From positions 434,001-498,000 of the forward strand of contig NZ_BKZW01000004.1 in the NCBI RefSeq assembly GCF_008974265.1: 64,000 nucleotides of DNA, read 5' to 3'. Below, piece by piece: positions 9,980-20,037 of this stretch. Source of the DNA: Dictyobacter vulcani. GTDB lineage: Bacteria; Chloroflexota; Ktedonobacteria; Ktedonobacterales; Ktedonobacteraceae. The position numbers and the translations under genes are program-made. Position 1 is the stretch's first letter. The number at the start of each line of letters is the position of its first letter. The notes below the pieces were generated by a model. That model saw nothing but the letters and a program-made list of their open reading frames with translations. It did no database searches and was not told where the DNA came from.

Positions 9980-11563
9980 CTAACGAGGGCCGGCGTGTTT
10001 GAGGGCGTCTTTGACCTGGTCGAATTGTTCGAAGTTTTCTTTGAACAGATTGGCCAGTTTGTGCGCCTGCTTGTCGTAGGCTTCCTGATCGTCCCAGGTG
10101 TTGCGGGGCGAGAGGACGGACGCGGGAACGTCGGGACAGTAGGTTGGGACCTCGAAGCCGAAGACAGGGTCGGCAACCATTTCTGCCTTGTCGATCTCGC
10201 CACTGATGGCTGCTCGGACCATGGCACGGGTATAGTTGATGTTGATGCGCGATCCGATGCCATAGGGTCCTCCGGTCCAGCCGGTGTTGATCAGGTAGCA
10301 GCGGACCTGGTGCTTCTCGATGCGCTCGCGCAACAGGTTGGCGTACTCTCCTGGTCTGCGCGGCAGGAAGGCTGCGCCAAAGCAGGAGCTGAAGGTCGCC
10401 TGTGGTGTGGTGACTCCTGATTCGGTGCCGGCCAGCTTGCTGGTGTAGCCGGAAAGGAAATAGTACATGGCCTGCTCGGTTGTTAGCCGTGAGATCGGAG
10501 GCAGGACGCCAAAGGAATCCGCCGACAGGAAGATCACGGCGTTAGGATGTCCGCCCATACCTGACATGACCACGTTATCGATATAATCGACAGGATAGGC
10601 CACACGCGTATTCTCGGTCAATGAGGAATCGGCGTAATCCGGGACACGTGTCTTGTCATCCAGGACCACGTTCTCATAGACGGAGCCGAAGCGGGCCGCA
10701 TTCCAGATCTGTGGCTCATATTTTTCGGAGAGGTTGATACATTTCGCGTAGCAGCCACCCTCGAAGTTGAAGACGCCGTTCTCGCCCCAGCCATGCTCGT
10801 CGTCACCGATCAACTGGCGACTACTATCGGCCGAGAGACTCGTCTTGCCGGTGCCAGAGAGTCCAAAGAAGAGCGCCACATCGCCTTCTGCGCCGATATT
10901 CGCGGAACAGTGCATAGGCAAAACGCCCTTAGCTGGCAGGATAAAGTTCAGGACCGTGAAGATGGATTTCTTCATCTCGCCCGCATACTCGGTACCCGCA
11001 ATCAGAACCAGGCGTTCTTTAAAATCGATTATAATAGCGGCATCGGATCTGGTTCCATGGATTTTGGGATTGGTGCGGAAATGCGGGACACAAAGAATCG
11101 TGAAACCGGGTGTATCACTGGTCTGATCGTGTTCTGTGGCGCGTAAGAAGAGCTGGCGAGCAAACAGATTATGCCAGGCCAGTTCAGTAATCACCTGAAT
11201 CGGCATGCGGTACTGTGGATCGGCGCCAGCGGCGGCATCCAGCACATACACATCCCGACCCTGTAAATAATCGGCGAGACTTCTACGAATAATCTCAAAA
11301 GTCTCAGGTGTCATCGGATGGTTGTTTTCGCCCCACCAGATGCGTTCCGTGGACTCTTCATTAGAAACAATAAATTTATCTTTTGGTGAGCGGCCTGTGT
11401 GAGCTCCCGTTGTTGCGCTCAAGGCTCCATTGCTAGCCAGCTTTCCCTCTTGCCGGGTCAATGCATGCTCGATCAGTACAGCAGGGGAGAGATTCCAGTT
11501 AATGGTGCCTAAATTGACCAACCCGTACTCTTCCAGGGCCTTCCTGCTCATCATCATCGTCAT
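9980..11563 (-). CDS. pckA: ATP-dependent phosphoenolpyruvate carboxykinase
   Basis: Converts oxaloacetate and ATP to PEP, the committed step of gluconeogenesis. It has 527 residues, full family length, and no frameshift. Visible motifs are GAHTGRSPKDK (about residues 53-63), the PEPCK-specific MHCSANIG (217-224) and the kinase P-loop GLSGTGKTSLSAD (about 234-246). Start ATG 11563 follows CTAGAGGAG. With isocitrate lyase and malate synthase 8 kb away, the region carries the full route from acetyl-CoA to PEP, which suggests growth on acetate or fatty acids. Confidence 0.97.
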   Translation of the reverse strand: MTMMMSRKALEEYGLVNLGTINWNLSPAVLIEHALTRQEGKLASNGALSATTGAHTGRSPKDKFIVSNEESTERIWWGENNHPMTPETFEIIRRSLADYLQGRDVYVLDAAAGADPQYRMPIQVITELAWHNLFARQLFLRATEHDQTSDTPGFTILCVPHFRTNPKIHGTRSDAAIIIDFKERLVLIAGTEYAGEMKKSIFTVLNFILPAKGVLPMHCSANIGAEGDVALFFGLSGTGKTSLSADSSRQLIGDDEHGWGENGVFNFEGGCYAKCINLSEKYEPQIWNAARFGSVYENVVLDDKTRVPDYADSSLTENTRVAYPVDYIDNVVMSGMGGHPNAVIFLSADSFGVLPPISRLTTEQAMYYFLSGYTSKLAGTESGVTTPQATFSSCFGAAFLPRRPGEYANLLRERIEKHQVRCYLINTGWTGGPYGIGSRININYTRAMVRAAISGEIDKAEMVADPVFGFEVPTYCPDVPASVLSPRNTWDDQEAYDKQAHKLANLFKENFEQFDQVKDALKHAGPR

Positions 11564-11986
11564 AACACATACTCCTCTAGGGTTTTTCTATAATCGCGCT
11601 GTCCTCAACTCCAATGGTGCGAAGCTCTATCGATGAACTTCTTCCAACGCGTCAACCCCGAACAACCGTTAGTTTAACAAACATACGCCATATGTGCAAC
11701 CCAAACTATAAAATACATTTGATTGTAGATCATTCGAATATATCGTCCCAGGCCTTCTGTTCAGTACTTTGAACGTCACGAAAAGAAGACATGGACGCAC
11801 ATGGTTGTAGCCCACAACGAAGCGGGTCGCTGCAGGTGTATAAGATGTTTGCCGTCGTGGATTATTAATAAAAAGCCTATCAATTAGCATAAAGCTCTTT
11901 TTATTATATAGCAGATCAAATCATAAAAGCAAATCAACCCCATCCAAAAACGACGCCTTTGATAACCGCCGGCCAAAAACGACGCC
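11564..11986. other. AT-rich intergenic region, no gene
   Basis: This is the promoter side of pckA. From about 11870 it is very AT-rich. A 14-base direct repeat CCAAAAACGACGCC occurs near 11945 and 11973, just before the F1 element. The small open frame at 11669-11890 has no ribosome site or family. Confidence 0.5.
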
Positions 11987-12131
11987 GTAGGTTCGACCCT
12001 TGAGGTCGATTATGTTCGCCCCCGATAATGCCTGGGTTTGTGGTGGGAAGAGAAATCGAGGCAAGCCTCGAACCTACGGGATACGGAATCGTGTTTGGCC
12101 AGAGAGAAATCGAGGCAAGCCTCGAACCTAC
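11987..12131. repeat. F1 element, copy 2 (three arms)
   Basis: Left arm 11987-12011 has hairpin stem GACC/GGTC. Two tandem right arms at 12054-12077 and 12108-12131 have stem GAGGC/GCCTC. The outermost arm supplies the murD stop codon (12128-12130, minus strand). Left and right hairpin stems differ here, so each arm's hairpin is conserved on its own account. Confidence 0.85.
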
Positions 12132-13483
12132 GGCAGGTTGCGGACGTAGGCGACGAATTTGTCGCCGCGGTCGAATTCGTTGAGGAACATGCCGAAGCTG
12201 GTGAAGCTGGGGGAGAAGAGGTAGGTGTCTCCGGGTCGGGCGAGCTGCTGAGCGGCGGCGAGGGCTTGCTGGTAATCTGTGTAGGTGCCACGGACAGGGT
12301 TGCTGCTGCCCTGACGTTCGGCTTCTTGCTGGATGGCCGGGAGCAGTTCGTCTGTGCCACTACCAGCGAGCAGGATGACGTCCCGACAACGCTCGATGAT
12401 GCGTTGGGGCCATTGTTCCAGGGGCAGGTGCTTGGTGTTGCCTCCCGCGACGAGCACGATGGGTCCGCTGAAGGCTTCGAGGGCGACCTGGCCGGCTACG
12501 GGTGAGGTGCTGGCGCTGTCGTTGATGTAGCGGATGCCGTTGTGCTCACGGACCTGTTCGAGGCGGTGGGGTACGCCGTTGAAGCGGCGCACGCTGTCCG
12601 CGATGACCTGATCTGAGATACCGAGTAAGCGGGCGGTGGTGGTGGCGAGCAGGATGTTTTCCAGGTTGTGCCGACCGGCCATGGGGTCTCGGTAAAGGTG
12701 AAGGGCTCGACCTGCTCGGAGCCACGGACAAAGCTGCCGCCGCGTTCCAGGCTGGTGAATGTGGTCTGGCCGGGTGCTTCGTTGCCAAAGCGGCGCGTCC
12801 AGGGATTATCATAGTTAAAAACGGCCAGGTCGCTAGCTTTCTGATGGCGGAAGATGTTGGCTTTGGCTTCGGCATAATCTTCCATCCCGTTATAGGTGTT
12901 GAGGTGGTCGGGATAGACATTGGTCATGACCGCGAGCTGAGGACTTATCTTGTGCGGGGCCAGGCCTTCGAGTTGCCAGCTGGATAGCTCTAAGACGACC
13001 AGCGTCTCGGGGGTGATCTGGGATAGCAGGGAAAGCGTCTCGACGCCAGCGACATTGCCGCCGATCAGGGTATGGGCACCGCTGGCACGCAGGATCTCGT
13101 AGATCAGGCTGGCGGTCGTGGTCTTGCCACGGGTGCCGGTAATACCAATGATTTTACCAGGACAGTCCAGGAAGAAGAGCGCGATCTCCATCTCGATGCG
13201 GGCCCCATGTTCCTGGGCCAGGCGAATATAGGGGATGTCCAGGGACGCCTGGATTACGAATCACGATCTCCGCCCAGCGAAAATCTTCGTCGCGATGTTG
13301 TCCCAGAATAAACTCGATCGGCAGGCCAGCCAGGGCCTCGACGCTGGGGGCCAGGACCTCGGGCGACTTCATATCCGTCACGCGCACCTGCGCACCCTGC
13401 AGGGCCGCATAGCGCGCCGACGCCATCCCCGAACCCTGTAAGCCTAACCCCATCACCAGAACTCGTTTGCCACGCAAATCCAT
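12128..13483 (-). CDS. murD: UDP-N-acetylmuramoylalanine-D-glutamate ligase, two frameshifts
   Basis: Essential cytoplasmic peptidoglycan enzyme that adds D-Glu to UDP-MurNAc-Ala. Joined length is about 450 residues, normal. Piece 1 has the Rossmann-like start RGKRVLVMGLGLQGSGMASA and NPGVPGHP. Piece 2 has the ATP loop GITGTRGKTTTASL and VYPDHLNTYNGMEDYAEAK. Piece 3 has MAGRHNLENILLA and HRLEQVREHNGIRYINDSAS, the Mur-ligase signatures. The first break (near 13235) looks like one extra C in CCCC, the second (near 12690) one missing C. ATG 13483 with GAGGAC upstream is preferred over TTG 13486. No other dcw genes adjoin it. Confidence 0.92.
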
Positions 13484-13486
13484 CAA

Positions 13487-13723
13487 AAATGTCCTCAGTT
13501 TCCAAAGATTTCAGCCTGCATCATAACAGAATCTTTACGCAGATACAAACATTCTGCCAGGACACTGCGCTAAAAACAAGGTATAATAATGTTGAAGCCG
13601 TAAAACCAGACGCCCACTGCTCATGCTAAAAATATATAATGTAAAGGGGCTTCTACCATTTTACTCTAGAAATACAATACGATCCTATAGGAGTATTCTT
13701 TTTCTTTATAGTATGACGCAGAA
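13487..13723. other. intergenic, likely promoters
   Basis: Divergent gap between murD and the sensor-kinase gene. AT-rich with runs such as AAAAATATATAATG near 13630. No repeat or gene was seen. Confidence 0.4.
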
Positions 13724-16555
13724 ATGATAGCGCAGCCAGCATACATCAATGTCTTAAATAATAACAAATGGTACCACTCCTGGTATCTAGAAAATAGTAC
13801 GATGATGGATTCTGGATACGGTGAACAACTTGAATATCTTCTCGGTACGATGTCGATCGGTATGGCGCTGCTGGATACGCAGAATTTCGCGATCCGCTAT
13901 GTGAATCCCTATTTACAGAGCTTGCTGGCGGCGCTCTGGCAACGGCAGCAGCTTGTCGGACGTACCGCTGAGGAGGTCTTGCCACTGTCGGTGCAGACGG
14001 CGATTCTGCCACTCCTGCAACAGGTCGCCGACACGCGTCAGCGTATCGAGCTGGCCGAGGTGCCCTTTGAGGGTTTCCTGGAGATCCGTGGGCGCACCTA
14101 CTGGCGCATCAATATTGAGTACCGCCCGTCGTCGCAACGACCAGCGCAGTTGCTGGTCTCACTTGAAGATATCACCGAGGCCGTGCGTGCCCGGTTGCAC
14201 ATCCAGGCCGTACACGCGATCTCCTCGGCCCTGGCTGGTCCTGCGTCCTTGCCGCTGGTGCTGGAACGTATTCTGCATGTGTTGCAGGAAACCTTTGGCT
14301 CCAAGCGCTGCGCCATCGTGCTGCTCGACAACTCGGTCCCGGCCATTGAGCCGCGCCTGGCAGACCTGGAGGAGACGCTCCTGGAGAGTCCTGAGGTGCC
14401 CCGGCGCGCTCGGGTGGTGGCACAGCTCGGTCTGCATGAGGTCTCGCAGCAGTGGGAAGCGCTTGTCGATGACCGGATCCTGTTGCAGAGCGTGGCACGT
14501 GAGCATCGGACGCGCATTATCACCGATACCAGCAGGACACCGCAGTATGCTTTCCCTTTTCTCAATCATCTGGGCGAGCCTCATCGGCCGGGCTCAGTGC
14601 TGTGTGTGCCGATTTTTGAGCCGCATAGCGATGATCCGGTCTCACTTGTCCTGGATGGTAGTCAGCAGAGCACGGTCTTTGGGACGATCGAGGTCTATCA
14701 TTTGCGTGCCCGTGGTTTTCCGGCCGAAGAGGTGGCCTTGCTGGAGCAGTTCGCGCAGCAGGCCGGACTGGCCATCCAGAATGCTCGGCTCTTCCGGCGC
14801 ATTGAGCGGCTGGCGCGCACAGCCAGTCGGAACGTACGGCAGAAGGAAAATATCATGCAGGCCATGCCCGATGGCGTGATCCTGGTGGATCCCCACTGGC
14901 GGGTGGCCGATGTCAACCAGGCGGCTCGTGACCTGCTGGGTTGGAATGAGTCCATGATTGGGGAGAGCTTGCTGACGGCCTTCGGGCAGAGCCTGGCTCG
15001 CTGGCAGCAGACGCCCTGGCCTACGACCAACGTGATCGAGGATCTGGAGCGTCGCGCCCTGAGCGGCCATAAGGATGTAGTCAAGCTGATTGGTGCCGAT
15101 GGGGCCGCCTATAGTATCCAGATCTCTTATACACCGATCCGGGATGAGCTGGGTGAGATCTTTGCTTTTATTATCGTTTATCATGATGTGACCGTGCAGG
15201 TGGCGGACCGTGAACGTGTCGAGGCCGAGGTGGTGGCGCGTACTGCCGAGCTGAAGCAGCGTAACCAGGCGCTGCAAGAGGCTCAGGAGGCCCAGGCCAC
15301 TATTAGCACGCGTATGACAGTACTGCTTGAACGCCTGCCGATCGGGGTCATGCTGGTGGCGGCCGCAGACAACACGATCTCGGTCATCAATCGGCAGGCC
15401 GTCGAGGTCTTACAGCATATCGGCGTGCAGCTCTCGCCGGAACATGATCCAGCCGAGGCTCTGTTGCGGGCCATTCATCAAGACTGCGAGCAGCTCCTGG
15501 AGTTCCTGCCTATGTATAACCATAGCGGCAATCCAGTGCCCTATGCAGAGCAGCCGCTGGCGATTGCGCTCAAGCAGGGGGAGAGCAGCGAGGCCGAGCT
15601 GCACTTACAGAAGAGCGACGGTCAGGTTATCTACCTGCTCTTTAATGCCGCTCCCTTGCGCGGTGTGGACGGTAGTATCGAGAGCGCCATTCTGGTCTTC
15701 CAGGACATTACGCATATCAAGTTATTAGAGCGCACACGTGAGGATTTCTTTACCACGATGGCCCACGAGCTCAAGACGCCGCTGGCCAATATCCGCGCCC
15801 ACCTGAGTGCGCTACTGGCCCCGGATCTGCATTGGAGTAGTGAGGAACAATATGATTACCTGCAGACGGCCGACCAGCAGGTAGATCGACTGGTCGGGAT
15901 GATCAATCATTTCCTGGATGCCTCGCGTGTCGAGGCCGGCGCGTTGCGACTGGCGCGTGAGCCGATCCTGCTGCCCGAGCTGTTCGAAGATATTCAGGAG
16001 CGCCTGGAAGCCCTGATCAGCTCCTCCAACGCGACCCTGCGGATCCAGGTGCCCGATCCATTGCCGGCTGTCTATGGAGATTATGAGCTGCTGGTCAGCG
16101 TCCTCACCAATCTGCTCAGCAACGCCTTCCGTTACGCGCCGGCCGGAGATGCCGTGCAACTGAGCGCTGAAGCGATCACCTATGGGGCTCGCCTGCAGCC
16201 TCATAGCATCAGGATCTCTGTCACGGACCATGGACCCGGCATCAGTCAGGAGCAGCGGCACACGCTCTTTACGCGCTTCAGTACCTTTGCCGCCCTGAGT
16301 CGTCCTTCCAGCAAGCGACCGGGCCAGCCGGAACGCGACCCACGTCAGAAAGCCACGCGCTGGAGTCCCGCTACCGGGCTCGGACTCTATATCAGCCGTG
16401 GTATTATCGAGGCCCATGGTAGCCAGCTTGAGGTCAACAGTCGTCCTGGCCATGGCGCAACCTTTGCCTTTACGCTACCAGTGTTTAAAGGTAAGCGCCG
16501 GCTCACGCGTCCAATTGCGCCAGCACCCGCCACCTCTAGTAGAGGGGAGTCGTAA
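13724..16555 (+). CDS. multi-PAS/GAF sensor histidine kinase
   Basis: A soluble-looking kinase of up to 943 residues. It appears to run PAS (about 45-150: LLGTMSIGMALLDTQNFAIR), GAF (about 170-370), a PAS starting IMQAMPDGVILVDP (about 385-490), a short coiled coil of Glu/Ala/Gln (505-535), a third PAS (about 540-660), then HisKA with the phospho-accepting His in TTMAHELKTPLANIRAHL and an HATPase domain (NLLSNAFRYAP, DHGPGIS, GLGLYISRGIIEAHG). No membrane segment, so it senses a cytoplasmic or diffusible signal. The start is uncertain: 13724 has no clear ribosome site and ATG at 13802 or 13805 is possible. It is followed 2 bp later by its response regulator. Confidence 0.93.
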   Translation: MIAQPAYINVLNNNKWYHSWYLENSTMMDSGYGEQLEYLLGTMSIGMALLDTQNFAIRYVNPYLQSLLAALWQRQQLVGRTAEEVLPLSVQTAILPLLQQVADTRQRIELAEVPFEGFLEIRGRTYWRINIEYRPSSQRPAQLLVSLEDITEAVRARLHIQAVHAISSALAGPASLPLVLERILHVLQETFGSKRCAIVLLDNSVPAIEPRLADLEETLLESPEVPRRARVVAQLGLHEVSQQWEALVDDRILLQSVAREHRTRIITDTSRTPQYAFPFLNHLGEPHRPGSVLCVPIFEPHSDDPVSLVLDGSQQSTVFGTIEVYHLRARGFPAEEVALLEQFAQQAGLAIQNARLFRRIERLARTASRNVRQKENIMQAMPDGVILVDPHWRVADVNQAARDLLGWNESMIGESLLTAFGQSLARWQQTPWPTTNVIEDLERRALSGHKDVVKLIGADGAAYSIQISYTPIRDELGEIFAFIIVYHDVTVQVADRERVEAEVVARTAELKQRNQALQEAQEAQATISTRMTVLLERLPIGVMLVAAADNTISVINRQAVEVLQHIGVQLSPEHDPAEALLRAIHQDCEQLLEFLPMYNHSGNPVPYAEQPLAIALKQGESSEAELHLQKSDGQVIYLLFNAAPLRGVDGSIESAILVFQDITHIKLLERTREDFFTTMAHELKTPLANIRAHLSALLAPDLHWSSEEQYDYLQTADQQVDRLVGMINHFLDASRVEAGALRLAREPILLPELFEDIQERLEALISSSNATLRIQVPDPLPAVYGDYELLVSVLTNLLSNAFRYAPAGDAVQLSAEAITYGARLQPHSIRISVTDHGPGISQEQRHTLFTRFSTFAALSRPSSKRPGQPERDPRQKATRWSPATGLGLYISRGIIEAHGSQLEVNSRPGHGATFAFTLPVFKGKRRLTRPIAPAPATSSRGES

Positions 16556-16557
16556 CC

Positions 16558-17316
16558 ATGTCTACCAGCGAAAAAAAAGCGCGCATCCTCTGTGTTGAAG
16601 ATGATCCACAGATGCGCACCTTCCTCCTTGCCCAGCTCAAGGCCCGTGGCTACCACAGCCAGGCCGTGCGTGATGGTGCCCAGGCTGTTGATCTGGCCGC
16701 CATCTTCCAGCCCCAGCTGGTCCTGCTCGATCTCTCCCTGCCCTCCCTGGATGGACTCAGCTTCCTGCGTCGCTTCCGCGAGTGGAGTAGCGCGCCGGTC
16801 ATCGTACTTTCCGCGCACGACGAGGAGCCCGTTAAGATCAAGGCTCTGGATGTCGGGGCTGATGATTATCTGACCAAGCCCTTCAGCATCAACGAACTGC
16901 TAGCCCGTGTGCGCGTCGCCCTGCGCCGTGCCGACGAGACCGAGCGGCTCAGAAATAGTGCCAGCGGTAAAGATGGTCAGCGTGCGCTCTACCGCTGTGG
17001 TGGTGAAAAAGGGCTCGTGGTGGACTTCGCGCGCCGCCATGTCAGTTCCGGCGGCCACGAGGTTCATCTCACTCCCACTGAATACGACCTGCTCAGTGAA
17101 CTTACGCGCAACGCCGGCAAGGTCCTCACGCACCGCGAGCTGCTGCAGCGCGTCTGGGGTCCCGACTATAGTGGTGAAAACACCTACCTGCGCACCTTCA
17201 TGCGCCACCTGCGCCGCAAACTCGAACCCGATCCCTCGCAGCCGCGCTTCCTGCGCAACGAGCTCGGCGTCGGCTACTATGTGCCCCCGCCCGACAGCGA
17301 AAAAAGCCTGAGCTGA
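16558..17316 (+). CDS. OmpR/KdpE-type response regulator
   Basis: A 252-residue two-domain regulator. The receiver domain shows VEDDP, phospho-acceptor Asp in LVLLDLSLP, and LDVGADDYLTKPFSINELLA with the conserved Lys. The C-terminal winged helix (about 150-245) has LTPTEYDLLSELTRNAGKVL and RHLRRKLEPDPSQPRFL. It starts 2 bp after the kinase stop codon (TAACCATG), so the two are co-translated partners. About 25 residues between the domains are longer than usual. A hairpin follows at 17339. Confidence 0.95.
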   Translation: MSTSEKKARILCVEDDPQMRTFLLAQLKARGYHSQAVRDGAQAVDLAAIFQPQLVLLDLSLPSLDGLSFLRRFREWSSAPVIVLSAHDEEPVKIKALDVGADDYLTKPFSINELLARVRVALRRADETERLRNSASGKDGQRALYRCGGEKGLVVDFARRHVSSGGHEVHLTPTEYDLLSELTRNAGKVLTHRELLQRVWGPDYSGENTYLRTFMRHLRRKLEPDPSQPRFLRNELGVGYYVPPPDSEKSLS

Positions 17317-17338
17317 ACCGGAACAGCTATAAAAAGGC

Positions 17339-17389
17339 ACAAACAGAGAGCCAGCTAGAGTATGTTTTATCAGCTGGCTCTCTGTTTGT
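17339..17389. terminator. 18-bp stem-loop after the two-component operon
   Basis: Arms ACAAACAGAGAGCCAGCT (17339-17356) and its exact complement (17372-17389). No proper T-run follows, so it is a plausible rather than certain terminator. Confidence 0.65.
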
Positions 17390-17501
17390 ATCTACAAAAA
17401 TAATTCAGGACGGTGCTATTCAAGTAGTATCCAAACGCCACGAGCGTGCACTTTCATAGCAAGCATGCCTGCTCCAGTGGCCGCCTGAGCAAGGATCCCG
17501 G

Positions 17502-17965
17502 CGTACCGGCAGCGCTGGTCGCTGCGACCTCTTCGCGCATGAGCAAGAGCCCTTTTGTGACCATAAAAAACATGGTGGAGAAAAGCAGCGGATCATACGT
17601 CGAGAGGGCGCCACACGCGGAGGCCAGCATGCGGCGTGATCGTGGAGCGAGGGGCTCAACGAGCAGCGCATGCCTGTGGCGCCTCCACCGAGACGGATCC
17701 TGTGTCGTGATCCTCTTCGAGAAGGTACGGGGAGGATCCACGCGCTCACCCACCACGTGGCTGCGCGAGCAGGCCACGGCACCCACGATCCCTGGAGGCG
17801 CCACAGCACTGCGAAGTCGTGCTTGCACGCTGGCCTGCGCAAACGGAGCAGTGCGGCCTCCGCGTGTGGCGCCCTCTCCACGTACACAGTGCTTGCTGGT
17901 CACGTCGAACCATCTCTCAATGTCTCGCTAACCGAAACGTATTAGCGACCAGCGCTGCCGGTACG
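17502..17965. repeat. F2 palindromic element, 464 bp
   Basis: Perfect 22-base terminal inverted repeats CGTACCGGCAGCGCTGGTCG.. at 17502 and the complement ending 17965. Inside are TGGTCACAAAA-type and CCGAAACGTATTAGCG blocks and the GGCGCCACACGCGGAGGCC core in both orientations. Open frames inside are palindrome artefacts. Confidence 0.88.
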
Positions 17966-17970
17966 CCGTG

Positions 17971-18210
17971 TTAGTGTCCGTTGTGGCAGATGACGGTCTG
18001 TTTAGTTTTGGAATTCAGCACATATGGTGATGGCTCAGGTGTTTTCTGTCCGACCGTGTAATTATGGCAGGGGGGCGTGGGGTTGGGAGTTAGCGAGCCT
18101 GAAAAGATTCTGTAGCCGATAAAGATTAAGGCGAACACGAACAAGATACCGTACAGGGTAGCTCCAAAGTATAGGCTGTTGCGTATAGATTGCGTTTTGC
18201 GCGTAGACAT
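17971..18210 (-). CDS. small single-pass membrane protein, unknown
   Basis: 79 residues. Residues about 13-34 form one membrane helix (FGATLYGILFVFALIFIGYR). The remaining 45 residues are probably outside the membrane, with two cysteines (PPCHNY and VICHNGH) that could form a disulfide. Start ATG 18210 has GGGAGAG upstream. The family was not recognised. It is sandwiched between an F2 repeat and the IS200/IS605 element. Confidence 0.6.
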   Translation of the reverse strand: MSTRKTQSIRNSLYFGATLYGILFVFALIFIGYRIFSGSLTPNPTPPCHNYTVGQKTPEPSPYVLNSKTKQTVICHNGH

Positions 18211-18324
18211 AATTTTTTTTCTCTCCCTATAGAATTACCATAAATTCTATTCAGGTCTCACCATATATGATGACGTTTTTGGCATGCAAAAATAAGCTTG
18301 TGCTGGATAAGTGACACTCCACGT

Positions 18325-18470
18325 CCCGTAAACGGGACGGGCTTCTAAGCCACGTCACCGGTTTGGCCTGTCTCCGAGGAGAGCGTATCCGCGATACGTG
18401 GTTGGGCCGGTTTCTTGCTTTAGACTACGTTGGGGCGTGTCTGCCCTCCTACTACTTCGCCTGGACGAGC
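18325..18470 (-). ncRNA. candidate omega (reRNA) guide RNA of TnpB
   Basis: The minus-strand sequence from the last codons of tnpB to the right end is rich in stem-loops and ends AGAAGCC-hairpin-GGAGTGTCAC, the usual place and shape for the TnpB guide-RNA scaffold. The guide would be the roughly 16-20 bases just outside the element (below 18311). Inferred from position and structure only. Confidence 0.45.
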
Positions 18471-19609
18471 CAGGCGGACGTAGATACGTGAAGGAACGAG
18501 GAAACGTCACGTGCAAAACCAAAGCTGAGTTGATGCATATTGACCGAACCCACCAGGTCCCGATGCCCGGAAAACTGGCAGTGTCGGCACGCCCAATTTC
18601 TTCCCTTGGGCTTGTGTCTATGCCCACATACAGGACAGCGGCTCGATGTTCCTCGTTCGGAGCCGCTGAAGCTCATGATGTGAGCAGCCTTGCTTTTGTG
18701 CGTGAGATAGTCAATGTCCTTGCCATACTCCCACAAAGCCATCCGCTGATTGTGGTGTCTCCCATTGTTTTTGTCACGAACGCCATGAGGATTGCCGATG
18801 AAGAGGGTCCCAACCTGGTGCTCAACACAGAAGTCGATAACCTGGCGAGTCGCTTTGTGTCGCACGTCGCGAATACGCCGCTCAGATCGACGACACTGTT
18901 TGTTTTTGGCTCGCTGCAACTTTTTCCAGCGACGAGAATACTTTTTGCAGCGGGATTGCTTCTTCGCGATTTTCCCGAGCTGCTTGCTTCTGAGATGTTT
19001 GAGCGAACGAATGCCGCGCCCGGTGACGATCATCGCCGCTCCGGTATTGGTGGTGACAGCTGCCAGATGGATCTCGCCGAGGTCTACTGTGGCCTGAGCA
19101 GTGCCGGGAGCCTTTTCCGCTTGTGCTATCTCTACGCAGACATGCAGCTCGAAGCCGTTATTCCACACGAGGCTACACGCACCACTGGTTTCGGGCAGAT
19201 CAATGAGCAGAACGAGGGAAGGGCGATGCTTGCCCATCGGCAGCACCACCCGGCCATGCTCTTTGGAGACAGCTTGCGCAGGCCATTTGACTGGGTAGAA
19301 GCGTTTGGTGCGCCATGGGTATTTCATCTGCATATGGGGATGACTTTGACGAAGCTTGTGGGTCGTCTCGATGTTGGCGAGGAAGGCGGCGACGATCATC
19401 TGAACCGATTGGCTATGCAAGGCGAAACGCCCTTTGGTGGTTTTCTGCAACGCATCACGACCCGGCCATGGTGCATGGGTGAGACGGGCCGCTTTGTGTG
19501 CCTCCATACACGCATCCCAGACCTGCGCGGCTTCCATTTGGGCAGCTTTGCAGTGTTGGAATTGTCTGGGCGATAGGTGATTCAGTTGATATATTTTCAC
19601 CGTTTTCAT
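18452..19609 (-). CDS. tnpB: TnpB, RNA-guided RuvC-like nuclease of IS200/IS605
   Basis: 385 residues, full length. RuvC-I Asp is in TVDLGEIHLAAV. RuvC-II Glu is in SGSERGTSSRCPVCG just before the zinc finger CPVC..CRHC. RuvC-III Asp is in GHRDLVGSVNM. So all three catalytic acids are present, and the nuclease could be active. A basic Arg/Lys-rich coil (about 215-270) fits the RNA-binding bridge. Start ATG 19609 is 14 bp from the divergent tnpA start. A long open frame on the opposite strand is only its shadow. Confidence 0.9.
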   Translation of the reverse strand: MKTVKIYQLNHLSPRQFQHCKAAQMEAAQVWDACMEAHKAARLTHAPWPGRDALQKTTKGRFALHSQSVQMIVAAFLANIETTHKLRQSHPHMQMKYPWRTKRFYPVKWPAQAVSKEHGRVVLPMGKHRPSLVLLIDLPETSGACSLVWNNGFELHVCVEIAQAEKAPGTAQATVDLGEIHLAAVTTNTGAAMIVTGRGIRSLKHLRSKQLGKIAKKQSRCKKYSRRWKKLQRAKNKQCRRSERRIRDVRHKATRQVIDFCVEHQVGTLFIGNPHGVRDKNNGRHHNQRMALWEYGKDIDYLTHKSKAAHIMSFSGSERGTSSRCPVCGHRHKPKGRNWACRHCQFSGHRDLVGSVNMHQLSFGFARDVSSFLHVSTSAWLVQAK

Positions 19610-19623
19610 GGTAAAATTGTAGC

Positions 19624-20037
19624 ATGGATGAAAATAGTTTACAAGTGGGTAAAACCAGATATGCCCGCTACTCGATTGCTTACCATCTGATATGGCTTCC
19701 CAAGTACCGACGCCGTATTCTCACGGGGGAGATACAAAAAGAGACAAAACGGTTGATAGAGGAGTGCTGCCAGCGGCAAGAACTCACGTTGCTTGCATTG
19801 GAGACGGACGAAGACCACATTCATGTGTTTGTGAGCGCTCCACCACGTTTCAGCCCGGCATTGATAGCGAATGTGCTCAAAGGGTACTCATCACGCTCCT
19901 TGCGCGAGCAGTTCCCCAAACTCAAAAAGATGTGTGGAAAGGAACATCTTTGGACGAGCAACTATTATGTGGGCACAGCAGGCAACGTGTCGGCAGAAGT
20001 CATCAAACGGTACATCCAGGAGTGTCAGGGCACGTGA
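19624..20037 (+). CDS. tnpA: TnpA, Y1 HUH transposase of IS200/IS605
   Basis: 137 residues, normal for the family. The HUH metal motif is DEDHIHVFVSAPP, and the catalytic tyrosine is in EVIKRYIQECQ near the C-terminus. LWTSNYYVGTAGNVS is the conserved stretch just before it. It catalyses single-strand excision and insertion at the element's stem-loop ends. Start ATG 19624 overlaps the common promoter gap with tnpB. Confidence 0.93.
   Translation: MDENSLQVGKTRYARYSIAYHLIWLPKYRRRILTGEIQKETKRLIEECCQRQELTLLALETDEDHIHVFVSAPPRFSPALIANVLKGYSSRSLREQFPKLKKMCGKEHLWTSNYYVGTAGNVSAEVIKRYIQECQGT

Noticed and set aside
18398..19576. 392-residue open frame on the plus strand
   Set aside because: Exact antisense of tnpB, which has clear catalytic motifs; no family resemblance of its own.
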